Shown here one piece after another: positions 18,339-26,281 of a stretch of DNA of 64,000 nt. Within the stretch, counting starts at the first letter, position 1. The number at the start of each line of letters is the position of its first letter. Under the pieces are notes generated by a model that was not told the origin of the DNA, searched no databases, and saw nothing but the letters and a program-made list of their open reading frames with translations. The translations under genes were made by a program, and so were the position numbers. The DNA comes from Gemmatimonadaceae bacterium (GTDB lineage Bacteria > Gemmatimonadota > Gemmatimonadetes > Gemmatimonadales > Gemmatimonadaceae), in the NCBI GenBank assembly GCA_016720905.1, contig JADKJT010000035.1, forward strand, positions 1-64,000, written 5' to 3'.

Positions 18339-18920
18339 CTACATGCTCGTCGAGAACATGATATGAGCCTTGGGGGTGCCCGGCAGCATCAGCCACGGGG
18401 TCTTGTCCGACGGCTTGGTGGACAGCCCGGTGCTCTTTTCCGTAGCGAAGGGGATATAGACCACGAACAGTGTCCGACCTTTCGACACGGTGCCGGTGCC
18501 CGCATCGTAGGCCTCGCCGAAAATCTGATACAGCGATGCCGGCGCGGTCGGCATCTTGATCTTCCCCGACTTCACCTCGGCGAAGCGCACCGTATCCACC
18601 TGCGTGCCTTTCACGCCCTCGGCACGCAACGACCGGCCACGCGCCATGAAGGGATCCATCGAGTCGTGATAACACGACACGTGGAATTTCTCCTCCGCCG
18701 GATCGTCGGCCAGACACAGCATGCCGTTCTTGGACGGCCGCAGGAGTTCGAGCTTGTTCGGCGTCTTGTACCCCATCACACCCGCCTCAGCGCGCATGGC
18801 TTCGGGCAGTGCGAGGACGGCCGCCGCAATTTGCTGGGCAGCCGGCGGCGGCGTCTGGGCGCGCGCGACCGGCACGGCCGTCAGGGTCAACAACACGGCA
18901 CTCAACACATGGCGATGCAT
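18339..18920 (-). CDS. Exported protein of unknown function
   Basis: This 193-residue protein has a signal peptide (HRHVLSAVLLTLTAVPVARAQ) from the ATG at 18918-18920. The mature part has two Cys (in GMLCLADDP and HVSCYHDS) that may form a disulfide, then a mixed alpha/beta region ending in TPWLMLPGTPKAHIMFS. I do not recognise a family. It is the first gene of the glycosylase operon. Confidence 0.65.
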   Translation of the reverse strand: MHRHVLSAVLLTLTAVPVARAQTPPPAAQQIAAAVLALPEAMRAEAGVMGYKTPNKLELLRPSKNGMLCLADDPAEEKFHVSCYHDSMDPFMARGRSLRAEGVKGTQVDTVRFAEVKSGKIKMPTAPASLYQIFGEAYDAGTGTVSKGRTLFVVYIPFATEKSTGLSTKPSDKTPWLMLPGTPKAHIMFSTSM

Positions 18921-19016
18921 GGAATCCTCGGGAAAGGCTGCACGGTCGATGACGATGCGGGTCGTCAGTGGCGGGACACCAAACGATAGCACCCGTGTGT
19001 CCGCCGTGCGACCTCT

Positions 19017-19829
19017 CTACTTGAGATACACCGCCGGCTGCACGTACCCGAACCGGTGCGTCAGCCCCGTCAGACTCTCACTATGCCCGACAAAGAGGAA
19101 CCCGCCCGGCTTCAGAAGGGCGTGAAACCGCTCCACCAGGCGCTGTTGGGTACCCTTGTCGAAGTAGATCATCACATTCCGACAAAAGATCGCATCGAAG
19201 GGGCCGTGCATCGGCCACCGCTCCATCAGATTCAGCGGCGCGAAGTGGACCAGTTGACGGAGGGCGCGTCCCGCGACGAACTCATCGCTCTTGTCATTCG
19301 GCTGGCACGTCCAGTACCGCGACAGCCATTCCGTCGGTACGTCGGCCATGGCCTCCGCCGGATAGATCCCGGCTGCCGCCGTCGACAGTACGCGGCGACT
19401 GATGTCCGTGGCCAGGACGCGAATGTCCGGCGCGGTGTGCATCGCAAACGACTCGAGCGCCAGCATGGCCAGGGTGTAGGCTTCCTCGCCGCTGGCGCAT
19501 CCTGCGCTCCACAGGCGGATGGGTTCCGAGAGCGAGGGGAATACGTCGGTGCGCAGGAAATCGAAGTGCGCGCGTTCCCGCAGGAAGCTCGTCTTGTTCG
19601 TCGTCAGCGCATCGATCATCTCTGCGAATTCGCGGCGATCCGGGTCGGACTCGACACGCGCGAGATACGTCGAGAAATCCGTCAGGCCCAGCTGGCGGAG
19701 ACGTTTGGAGAGCCGGGCGCGCACGAGGCCTTCCTTCCCCTCGCGCAGGCGAATGCCGCTATGCTCGTGCAGCCACCCGGTGATGCGCGCAAACTGCGCC
19801 GGAGTCAGTTCCGACTCGGCGACACCCAC
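19017..19829 (-). CDS. cheR: Chemotaxis protein methyltransferase CheR
   Basis: This 270-residue SAM-dependent methyltransferase methylates glutamates on chemoreceptors. The helical N-terminal domain ends in LTTNKTSFLRERAHFDFL, the family block that normally reads NxTxFFRE. The SAM motif is LWSAGCASGEEAYTLAML, and IFCRNVMIYFDK carries the later motif. The start is a GTG at 19827-19829, directly after the 97-residue gene. No CheA, CheB or receptor gene is in the window. It is the end of the flgM operon, which puts chemotactic adaptation under the late flagellar class. Confidence 0.92.
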   Translation of the reverse strand: MGVAESELTPAQFARITGWLHEHSGIRLREGKEGLVRARLSKRLRQLGLTDFSTYLARVESDPDRREFAEMIDALTTNKTSFLRERAHFDFLRTDVFPSLSEPIRLWSAGCASGEEAYTLAMLALESFAMHTAPDIRVLATDISRRVLSTAAAGIYPAEAMADVPTEWLSRYWTCQPNDKSDEFVAGRALRQLVHFAPLNLMERWPMHGPFDAIFCRNVMIYFDKGTQQRLVERFHALLKPGGFLFVGHSESLTGLTHRFGYVQPAVYLK

Positions 19830-19837
19830 CAGAGGAA

Positions 19838-20131
19838 TCAGGCCGCCGGATCGAGCAGCGTGGCCACTTCGGCGAGCTGCCCTTCGATGTCCCCGAGAAA
19901 CGCCGACGACACTCCGCCGGTCGCCGAGCGTTTCTCCCGCACCTGCGCGAGCACACGCAGGATCTGCTCGTTGGCCCGCTCCAGCAGCTGCGGCAATTCA
20001 TTGAGACTCATGTCCGAAAAGCGCTGACTCGATGGCGTCGCACCACGCAATTCGTGGATCTCCTGATCCACGAGGCGCAGTGCGGCCTCGGACTCGTAGA
20101 ACGCTTCCTGCGCCCGGCTGTTGCTGTTCAT
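19838..20131 (-). CDS. Small protein of unknown function between flgM and cheR
   Basis: This 97-residue protein is largely helical and acidic (NELPQLLERANEQILRVLAQVREK). It is likely translated from the ATG at 20129-20131, 17 bp after flgM and 8 bp before cheR. I know no family. Its position suggests a flagellar or chemotaxis accessory role, perhaps a chaperone-like or FlgN-like helical protein, but that is only inference. Confidence 0.6.
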   Translation of the reverse strand: MNSNSRAQEAFYESEAALRLVDQEIHELRGATPSSQRFSDMSLNELPQLLERANEQILRVLAQVREKRSATGGVSSAFLGDIEGQLAEVATLLDPAA

Positions 20132-20148
20132 CGGTCTCGCCTGCTTCG

Positions 20149-20457
20149 TCAGAGATCGCCGCGGGTCAGAATGCGACGCGCCACCTGATCCACCACGTCG
20201 AGGGTGTTGTAGGCACCCGTCAGGACCTTGGTCCGCAGCTCCGCTACCCGTTCGGGGTCGAAGTCCACCTGCTGGTCCTTGGCCACCCGTCCAGCCAGCG
20301 AGCGCCCGGCGTCCGAGATCTGCACGGAATCCGATTTGCCCGCACCTGGCACAGGTGACGCTTCGCTTTGACCCGTCGGGCGTGAGCCAGACGGATCGAC
20401 GTTGGATCCCGCCCGGTCGGGGCGTAGTGGATCGAAAATACTGCCGTTGATACGCAT
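20149..20457 (-). CDS. flgM: Anti-sigma-28 factor FlgM
   Basis: This 102-residue protein binds the flagellar sigma factor FliA until the hook is complete and is then exported. The C-terminal half shows the FlgM pattern: DSVQISDAGRSLAGR, then ERVAELRTKVLTGAYNTLD and a VVDQVARRIL tail. The N-terminal half is disordered and rich in Ser, Pro and Gly, as expected of an exported substrate. A sigma-28-type promoter lies just upstream (20482-20509), giving the usual feedback. Confidence 0.85.
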   Translation of the reverse strand: MRINGSIFDPLRPDRAGSNVDPSGSRPTGQSEASPVPGAGKSDSVQISDAGRSLAGRVAKDQQVDFDPERVAELRTKVLTGAYNTLDVVDQVARRILTRGDL

Positions 20458-20481
20458 AGGGTTTCCTCCTCCTCAGAAAGA

Positions 20482-20509
20482 CTATCGGCACGCCGGCGCC
20501 GCAACTTGA
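20482..20509 (-). promoter_or_regulatory. Sigma-28 (FliA) promoter of flgM
   Basis: Read on the minus strand, the -10 element GCCGATAG (20482-20489) matches 7 of 8 bases of GCCGATAA. TCAAGTTG (20502-20509) stands in for the -35 element with a 12-bp spacer, one longer than usual. It lies 25-50 bp before the flgM ATG. Confidence 0.6.
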
Positions 20510-20533
20510 GCGTCGGCCCTCCAATCGAACGGT

Positions 20534-20785
20534 TCAGCGCAGGATGTTCAGGTGCCGTTGTCTCGGTTCCTCCGGCGGGGGGGCCGGCGGGACGATGTAC
20601 GCCTGATGCCCGTTCCGGGGCATCGGGCCGAGGTGCTCCGCCAGCACAGCCTGTCGTGTATCAAGCCGCAACCGCTCCACCGGGTCATCATCGACGACCA
20701 CCGCGTGGGGCGTTTCATCGGCGTCCAGCTCCGCGAGCTTCTCGCGCAGCAGCGCCCCGAACGGCTCGAGCACCAGTTCGCTCAT
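20534..20785 (-). CDS. Small protein of unknown function in the fliD-fliS cluster
   Basis: This 83-residue protein starts at the ATG at 20783-20785, overlapping the stop of the 157-residue gene (ATGA). It has a short helix (SELVLEPFGALLREKLAEL), a VVVDDDPVERLRLDTRQ segment and a Pro-rich tail. The family is not recognised. It is the last gene of the fliC-fliD-fliS run. Confidence 0.5.
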   Translation of the reverse strand: MSELVLEPFGALLREKLAELDADETPHAVVVDDDPVERLRLDTRQAVLAEHLGPMPRNGHQAYIVPPAPPPEEPRQRHLNILR

Positions 20786-21255
20786 CGACGGCTGTCCACG
20801 ACGGTTGGCGACGCCTGCGAGGCATACCCGATGCCCGCACTGCCGGCGCGCTGTACCGCATCCAGTTCGGCGCGAATCTCGGCGGCCCGATGCGCCACAC
20901 GCGCCGCCAGCTCCATCGTCACGCGTTGCGAACACGACAGCGCAGCACACACGTCGGCGATCAGCGCGTCGGCCTCATCGACCGCACGCTCGGTGGCCGC
21001 GAAGAGCGGGCTGTCGGCGGTCGGACGTTCCAGACGCAAGACCACGAGGTGTTCGGCCAGGTCGCGCAGCATCTCATCTCGCTGCTCGAGCAGACTGAAC
21101 AGCCGATCGTCGTCGACGCCCACGATGCCTTTGGCTTCCTGGGCCGCCGCGTCGGCGCTCGCACAGATGGCCAGCGCTTGGCGCGCGGCTTCCTCGCGAG
21201 CAGGCGAGGACCGGCGCGAGAAGCGAGGCATGCGGAATCCGGTAAGATCGTTCAT
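20782..21255 (-). CDS. Helical protein, possible FliT/FlgN-like flagellar chaperone
   Basis: This 157-residue helical protein lies 17 bp after fliS and is coupled to the 83-residue gene by ATGA. Its central part (DDRLFSLLEQRDEMLRDLAEHLVVLR) has the heptad pattern and the LLEQRDEML-type segment seen in FlgN/FliT chaperones. In many bacteria fliT follows fliS, so the position supports this guess. It is not strong enough for a gene name. Confidence 0.5.
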   Translation of the reverse strand: MNDLTGFRMPRFSRRSSPAREEAARQALAICASADAAAQEAKGIVGVDDDRLFSLLEQRDEMLRDLAEHLVVLRLERPTADSPLFAATERAVDEADALIADVCAALSCSQRVTMELAARVAHRAAEIRAELDAVQRAGSAGIGYASQASPTVVDSRR

Positions 21256-21272
21256 GGCGTGGCCAGTACCGA

Positions 21273-21668
21273 TCAGGCGGACTTTTTGAGTTCGACCACT
21301 TGCGTGGCCGCCGCGGAGAATCCGTCGCGCAGGTTGGTGGCGATGTTCACCAGCTTCTTGAGAGTCACGACGTCCCCGCGCTGACCGATATCCACCAGCT
21401 CGTACATCATGTACTGGTACAAATCGGCGAGTTGGGTGGCAATGCGCCCCCCTTTCTCGAAATCGAGTGTCGCCATCAATTCGCCGACCAGACCGCGCGC
21501 GCGACGCAGCGAGGCCACGCGCAGCTCAAGGTCGTTGCGCTCCATGGCAATGCGCGCGCGCTCGAGATTGATGACGAGCTGTTCGAAGACGAAGACGACA
21601 AGTCGCTCAGGCGACGCGGAGCGAAGCTCCATTTCGCGGTAACTCGAGGACTGGCTGGCGTAGGACAT
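21273..21668 (-). CDS. fliS: Flagellin export chaperone FliS
   Basis: This 131-residue four-helix protein binds the flagellin C-terminus and stops premature polymerisation. The N-terminus SYASQSSSYREMEL and the segment SPERLVVFVFEQLVINLERA are typical FliS, as is LYQYMMYELVDIGQRGD. The ATG at 21666-21668 is chosen because FliS proteins start near this point. It follows fliD by 58 bp in the usual fliD-fliS order. Confidence 0.88.
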   Translation of the reverse strand: MSYASQSSSYREMELRSASPERLVVFVFEQLVINLERARIAMERNDLELRVASLRRARGLVGELMATLDFEKGGRIATQLADLYQYMMYELVDIGQRGDVVTLKKLVNIATNLRDGFSAAATQVVELKKSA

Positions 21669-21726
21669 CGCGATCGGGGCTGAAGTCAGTGGCAGAATTG
21701 CGGTGCGCTGCTCTTCAGTATCGGCA

Positions 21727-23793
21727 TCAGTTGTTCGAACCCGTAAGGGCATTTATCGAACTCGTGAGTGATGCCTTCTGCGCGTTGAGGCGACTGATGG
21801 CCACTTCCATCTGTGTGAACTGCGCGACCAATTGTTCGCGACGATAGTCAAGTCGCTTCTGGGCGTCGGCTTCACGCGTTTTGAGCCGGATGGCCGTCTG
21901 ATCGAGATTCTTGAGCTGGGCGCTGATGGTGCCGATGCCGTATTGCGTGGCCTTGTCGGCCGCCGCCACGAACGCGGCGCCGACGCCGGAAAAGCCGAAC
22001 AGGGCTTCAATCTCGAGCGGCTTGTCGGCCATCGCGGTCTTCAGCTTGTCCGTATCGATTTTCAGGACACCAAACCGATCGAGCGCCACCCCGGCAATCG
22101 CCAGCTTGTTGTAGGTGGTGTTGGCCGTCACGTCGGTGCGAAGCGCATCGGTGAAGCTGTTCACCACGCCGCGCAACAGCGTGTCCGCATACAACGGCGC
22201 GTCCACCTTGCGTTGCTCGTCGAGAAAGGCGTGAATGGCGTTGTACGAATCCACGAGCTTCTGCACCGACGCGAGTCCACCGTTCACATCGCGGTCGATC
22301 GACACGTCGATGCTGGTTCCGGGTTCAGCCGTCTGCAGATTGAGCGTGGTGCCCACGATCGCGTCCGTGATGGTGTTGGACGAGCGCGTGAGGTCGCGCC
22401 CGTCCACCCGCAGAATGGCATCCCGACCCTGCTGCAGTTCCCGACTGCGACCGGTCACGGCCACCGTGGCAGCGCCCAGCGAACCCGCCGACCCGTTGCT
22501 GTGCGTCACACCCAGCGTCAGTGACAGGCGCGAGGCCCCGCCCTGACTGTCCGCGAGACGAATGCGTCCGTCGGCGCCCAGCGAGGCCACCGCCGTGCGC
22601 GCGCCGGATCCGAATCCGGTGGTCGCATCATTGATCTTGTCGAGCAGCGTTTGCATGGTGTCACCCGCACCCACCACCAGGCCGATGGTGACGGCCGTGC
22701 CGTCGCCGCGCATGCCGCGAATGTTGATGGCGTCGCCAACCGCCAGGCCGGTGGCGCTCCCGTCCACCTTGAGCCCGGCCAGCAGCGTCGACGCGGTGGC
22801 CACCGCGTCGGCCGCATCGGTGTACACGCCGGTCTGCACCGACTGGCTCACCGCGCCGGTCGTGCCGGCAATCAGGCCCAGTGCATCAATCACGTCCTGG
22901 CTGCCGGCATCCCCCACGACAGCGCTGACGTTGCCGTCGGCGACGAGTCGATAGCGCGTCTCGCTGCCATACTGCTCCGATTCCACCGATGCCGAACCGC
23001 CGGCCGCATTGATCTTGGCGGCAATCGACGCAATCGACTCGGTCGCCAGGTCAACCGTGATCACAGTGTTCCCCACGCGAATCGTCGCCGGGGGCGGTGT
23101 GACCGCGAGGCCCAGTGCGGTGGCCGCTGCCACCACGGCGGAGGACACCGGCTTGGAGCGCGAATCGATGAATCCCAGCTCACGCGCCATGCCGCCGGTG
23201 CCGTCGGTCAACGTGATGCCCGCCGCGCCACTCGTGTCGCGCGTCAGCACGAGCCGCCCGGCGGTCGTGCCCTCCTTGACGATGGTCGCGGTCACACCGG
23301 TTGGCGTGGCGCCGCTGTTGGCCGTGTTGATCTTGTCGCGAATCGCGTCCAGGGAATCCGTGGCGCTGATCGCGACCGACGTCCCGTTGATCGCGAAATC
23401 GCCAGTGAGGTTCAGGGCGGCGCTGGTGTCGGCCACCGAGCCGCCGGCGATCTTTGCCGTGTCGGCCAGCTGCAGCACTTCCACCCGATAGCGTCCCGGA
23501 ACGGCATTGAGCGACGGCGACGCCGTGAGCAACGTGCGCGACGTGGTCGGGCTGGGCGGGACGGTGGCGGTGAACCCGCCGAAACCGGTGCGCCGCACCA
23601 ACCGGGCGTTCTCGTTGAGCGTCTCGACCAGGGAGTTGAGCTTGGTCCACGCATCTTTCTGGGCCGCCCGCTTCGCGATTTCGGCCGTGATAGGCGTGAG
23701 ATTCCGCGCCTTCTCGGCGTCGATCGTCGCGTCGACGATGTCGCCCCACTGAATGCTGCTGCTCAGCCCACTGAAGTTGATCGTACTCGGCAT
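21727..23793 (-). CDS. fliD: Flagellar filament cap protein FliD
   Basis: This is a 688-residue filament cap (HAP2), longer than the roughly 470 residues of enterobacterial FliD. The N-terminal FliD domain (INFSGLSSSIQWGDIVDATI) is followed by long Ala/Thr/Gly-rich repeats, and the C-terminal domain has NGGLASVQKLVDSYNAIHAFL and an end helix (MEVAISRLNAQKASLTS). The middle carries flagellin-like IN motifs (TLLDKINDATTGFGS). GGAGC precedes the ATG. It lies after the flagellin terminator and so may rely on read-through or its own promoter. Confidence 0.9.
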   Translation of the reverse strand: MPSTINFSGLSSSIQWGDIVDATIDAEKARNLTPITAEIAKRAAQKDAWTKLNSLVETLNENARLVRRTGFGGFTATVPPSPTTSRTLLTASPSLNAVPGRYRVEVLQLADTAKIAGGSVADTSAALNLTGDFAINGTSVAISATDSLDAIRDKINTANSGATPTGVTATIVKEGTTAGRLVLTRDTSGAAGITLTDGTGGMARELGFIDSRSKPVSSAVVAAATALGLAVTPPPATIRVGNTVITVDLATESIASIAAKINAAGGSASVESEQYGSETRYRLVADGNVSAVVGDAGSQDVIDALGLIAGTTGAVSQSVQTGVYTDAADAVATASTLLAGLKVDGSATGLAVGDAINIRGMRGDGTAVTIGLVVGAGDTMQTLLDKINDATTGFGSGARTAVASLGADGRIRLADSQGGASRLSLTLGVTHSNGSAGSLGAATVAVTGRSRELQQGRDAILRVDGRDLTRSSNTITDAIVGTTLNLQTAEPGTSIDVSIDRDVNGGLASVQKLVDSYNAIHAFLDEQRKVDAPLYADTLLRGVVNSFTDALRTDVTANTTYNKLAIAGVALDRFGVLKIDTDKLKTAMADKPLEIEALFGFSGVGAAFVAAADKATQYGIGTISAQLKNLDQTAIRLKTREADAQKRLDYRREQLVAQFTQMEVAISRLNAQKASLTSSINALTGSNN

Positions 23794-23823
23794 CGTAAGC
23801 TCCGTCGCTTATGCTATGGCCAT

Positions 23824-23855
23824 ACCCCGGAGCCGGCCAAGGCCGACTCCGGGGT
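23824..23855 (-). terminator. Terminator of the flagellin gene
   Basis: A 15-bp inverted repeat (23824-23838 with 23841-23855) has one mismatch and a 2-nt loop. It lies 27 bp after the fliC stop and before the fliD ATG, the usual place for a transcript end that makes flagellin mRNA abundant. There is no T tract. Confidence 0.65.
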
Positions 23856-23881
23856 CATTCACCTGCGAGAAGTGCTGCGAA

Positions 23882-24649
23882 TTAGCGCAGGAGCTGCAGA
23901 ATGCTCTGGCTGCCCTGGTTCGCCTGCCCAAGCATCGCCTGAGCCGCTTCCTTCAGGATGTTGTTCTTCGTGAAGTTGGCCATTTCCTCTGCCATGTCGA
24001 CGTCGCGGATCGTGGACTCGGCCGCGCGGACGTTCACGACCGCCGACTTCAAGTTCTGCACCGTGTAGTCGAGCACGTTCTGACCGGCGCCGATGGTGGC
24101 GAGCGTCGCGTTCACGGCATCAAGCGCCGTATCCGCATTGGCCAGCGTGGACGAACCGCTGAGCGAGGTCAGCGTCAGCGAAGCCGCCACCGTGACCGTA
24201 CCGTTGGTGGTCGAATCGGAGACCTGGAAGGTCAACGAGGCAAACACCGACGCCCCTTGGAAGTCCGCGTCGGCGAGAATACGCGCCGCTTCGGTCTGAA
24301 GCGTGGCGATTTCCGTGCCCAACGTGGCCGACACCGTGCTGTTGTTACCCGTCGAATCCTTCTGCGTGATCAGTTCCTTCTGACGCTCGATGATGCGCTG
24401 GATCGTCGAGGCCGCACCTTCCGCGATCTGCAGCATCGCGTTGCCCTGCTCGGCGTTGGACGCCGCCTGCGACAGCGAACGGCTCTGCGTGCGAAGCTTG
24501 TTGGCGATCGAGAGACCAGCCGCATCATCAGCCGCGCGGCTGATCTTGAGGCCGGAGCTCAGCTTCCGCATGCTGTTCTCCACCGCCATGTTGTTGATGA
24601 AGATGTTCTTCGAGGCGGTCAGAGCGCCGACGTTCGTGTTGATACGCAT
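23882..24649 (-). CDS. fliC: Flagellin
   Basis: This 255-residue filament subunit is short. It has full D0/D1 ends: N-terminal MRINTNVGALTASKNIF and KLSSGLKISRAADDAAGL, and C-terminal IRDVDMAEEMANFTKNNIL with ILQLLR at the very end. The variable region is reduced to a Ser/Thr-rich stretch (SDSTTNGTVTVAASLTLT), so there are no large outer domains. That stretch offers many O-glycosylation sites, which fits the adjoining glycan genes. A sigma-28-type promoter precedes it, and GGAGG lies before the ATG. Confidence 0.93.
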   Translation of the reverse strand: MRINTNVGALTASKNIFINNMAVENSMRKLSSGLKISRAADDAAGLSIANKLRTQSRSLSQAASNAEQGNAMLQIAEGAASTIQRIIERQKELITQKDSTGNNSTVSATLGTEIATLQTEAARILADADFQGASVFASLTFQVSDSTTNGTVTVAASLTLTSLSGSSTLANADTALDAVNATLATIGAGQNVLDYTVQNLKSAVVNVRAAESTIRDVDMAEEMANFTKNNILKEAAQAMLGQANQGSQSILQLLR

Positions 24650-24677
24650 GGACTGCTATCCTCCGTGATGTTTTTTT

Positions 24678-24693
24678 GAGGCATCCGTGCCTC
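24678..24693 (-). promoter_or_regulatory. Hairpin in the flagellin 5' leader
   Basis: A 6-bp stem with a 4-nt loop (24678-24683 with 24688-24693) lies in the untranslated leader. It is followed, in the direction of transcription, by seven A residues and then the ribosome site. It could protect the mRNA or affect translation. No known riboswitch is recognised. Confidence 0.4.
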
Positions 24694-24730
24694 GCCCGCT
24701 ACCCGACGATCGGATGGCGGTCACCAGACA

Positions 24731-24757
24731 GTCTCGTCCACGCCTCGAAATACTTGA
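24731..24757 (-). promoter_or_regulatory. Sigma-28-type promoter of fliC
   Basis: On the minus strand TCAAGTAT (24750-24757) and GACGAGAC (24731-24738) stand 11 bp apart, the FliA spacing. They match TAAAGTTT and GCCGATAA at 6 and 5 of 8 positions. The start of transcription would give a leader of about 75 nt. The flgL promoter in this window is a stronger match of the same type. Confidence 0.45.
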
Positions 24758-24871
24758 GCGAGATCACACACAATCCGGTCGCATCTCACACCCCCGGCAC
24801 GCGGTGTCACGCAACCGGTCGCGGACGGCGGGATTCCCGTCAAACCGACCTCCCAACGGGGTCGACAGCGC

Positions 24872-26281
24872 ATGCCTGACGCCGTGTCCCGCTGGCTGGA
24901 GGCTGGTCAGCAGGCGCTCGAGGCCGGTCGGTTTCCCGAAGCGGCAACGGCCTTTGCGCTGGTACGTGACGCAATGCCTCGCGACGTGTCCATCGCGATC
25001 GCCTTGGCGAACGTGTATCGGCTGGCCGGCGACGTGCTCATGGCGCGGGCCACATTGCGCGCGTCGCACGCGAGCGGAGCCTGGGTCGATCCGTCCATCG
25101 CATTTGCACTGGGTGCCGCACTGCTCGAGGCCGGCGCGCCGCTGGAAGCGGCGGCGTGTTTCAAGCATGTGGTGTCGCTCATGCCGCACAACCCGGCGGC
25201 GCTTGGTGCCTTGGCCGGTGCGATGCGTACCATGGGCGATCCGGCCGCGGGCTGGCCGCTGATGCACCGGGCGATCACCAAGGCTCCCGCCGATCCCGCC
25301 CTGCTGCTGACCGCAGCACAACTCCGTCATGATCTCGGCGATCCGGCCGGGGCGATGCGTTGGCTCGATCGCGCCGACGCGGTGCGACCCAACCATGCCG
25401 CCACGCACTTGCAACGGGCGTATACCCTCCTGTTAGGCGGGGCGTCCGCCGCCGGATGGCGTGCGTTCGAGGCACGCCCATTGCCCACGCCGGCAACCAC
25501 AGCCCGCGCCTGGAACAGTGAGCCGCTACAGGGCGCGTCGATTCTGGTGACCGCCGAACAAGGGGTCGGTGACCAGTTCCAATTTGTCCGTTTCGTGTCC
25601 CATCTCGTCGCGCGAGGGGCAACGCGCGTGGTCGTGGAGTGTCACGCCGACGCCGTGTCGTTGTTGATGCACAGCGGTTTGGATGCCGTAGCCCGTGGCG
25701 CACCACCGGAAACCGATTGGCATGTGCCGCTGTTGTCGCTGCCGCATCGTCTGGAACTGCACGACAACGTCCTCGGCAACCGCGTGCCATATCTGCGCGC
25801 CGCCGGCACCCGATCGGTGGCACCGTCTGGCGACCGCGCCGCACGACGGTTCGGACTGGTGTGGGCGGGGAATCCCTCGTTCGTCGGACGCGTAACGCGC
25901 GATCTCGACCCGGCACTATTGCCCGTCATCGTGGACATTCCGGGCATCGAGTGGGTGGCCCTGCAACATGGTGACGCCGGCAATGTTTCCATCGACAGAC
26001 TGCAGCGCATTGCGCTGTCCCCCGATTGGTCCGCGACCGCTGAAACGCTTGCCGGCCTGGACGGACTGGTGACGACCGATACGGGCATCGCCCATCTGGC
26101 AGGTGCGATGGGAATTCCCACCTGGGTGATGCTGCAGCATGTCCCCGATTGGCGATGGGGCCTGCACGGCACCACCACACCGTGGTATCCCTCGATGCGG
26201 TTGGTGCGCCAATCCCGCCCGCAGGACTGGTTGGGCGTGGTGGATGCGTTGCATCATCTGTTGACGGAAATCCCGTCATGA
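24872..26281 (+). CDS. TPR protein with a C-terminal glycosyltransferase-like (GT9/GT-B) domain
   Basis: This is a 469-residue protein. Residues 1 to about 190 are tetratricopeptide-like helix pairs (GRFPEAATAFALV, GAPLEAAACFKHVVSLMPHNPAALGAL, GDPAGAMRWLDRADAVRPNHAATHL). The rest is a GT-B half with ILVTAEQGVGDQFQFVRFV and TDTGIAHLAGAMGIPTWVML, as in heptosyltransferase-like GT9 and TPR-GT proteins. These fusions often lie beside flagellin genes and modify flagellin or surface glycan. It is divergent from fliC and overlaps the next gene by ATGA. Confidence 0.8.
   Translation: MPDAVSRWLEAGQQALEAGRFPEAATAFALVRDAMPRDVSIAIALANVYRLAGDVLMARATLRASHASGAWVDPSIAFALGAALLEAGAPLEAAACFKHVVSLMPHNPAALGALAGAMRTMGDPAAGWPLMHRAITKAPADPALLLTAAQLRHDLGDPAGAMRWLDRADAVRPNHAATHLQRAYTLLLGGASAAGWRAFEARPLPTPATTARAWNSEPLQGASILVTAEQGVGDQFQFVRFVSHLVARGATRVVVECHADAVSLLMHSGLDAVARGAPPETDWHVPLLSLPHRLELHDNVLGNRVPYLRAAGTRSVAPSGDRAARRFGLVWAGNPSFVGRVTRDLDPALLPVIVDIPGIEWVALQHGDAGNVSIDRLQRIALSPDWSATAETLAGLDGLVTTDTGIAHLAGAMGIPTWVMLQHVPDWRWGLHGTTTPWYPSMRLVRQSRPQDWLGVVDALHHLLTEIPS

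Noticed and set aside
24678..24693. Terminator reading of the hairpin with T7 before fliC.
   Set aside because: The T run precedes the hairpin on the plus strand; on the minus strand it is followed by A residues, so it does not fit a Rho-independent terminator.
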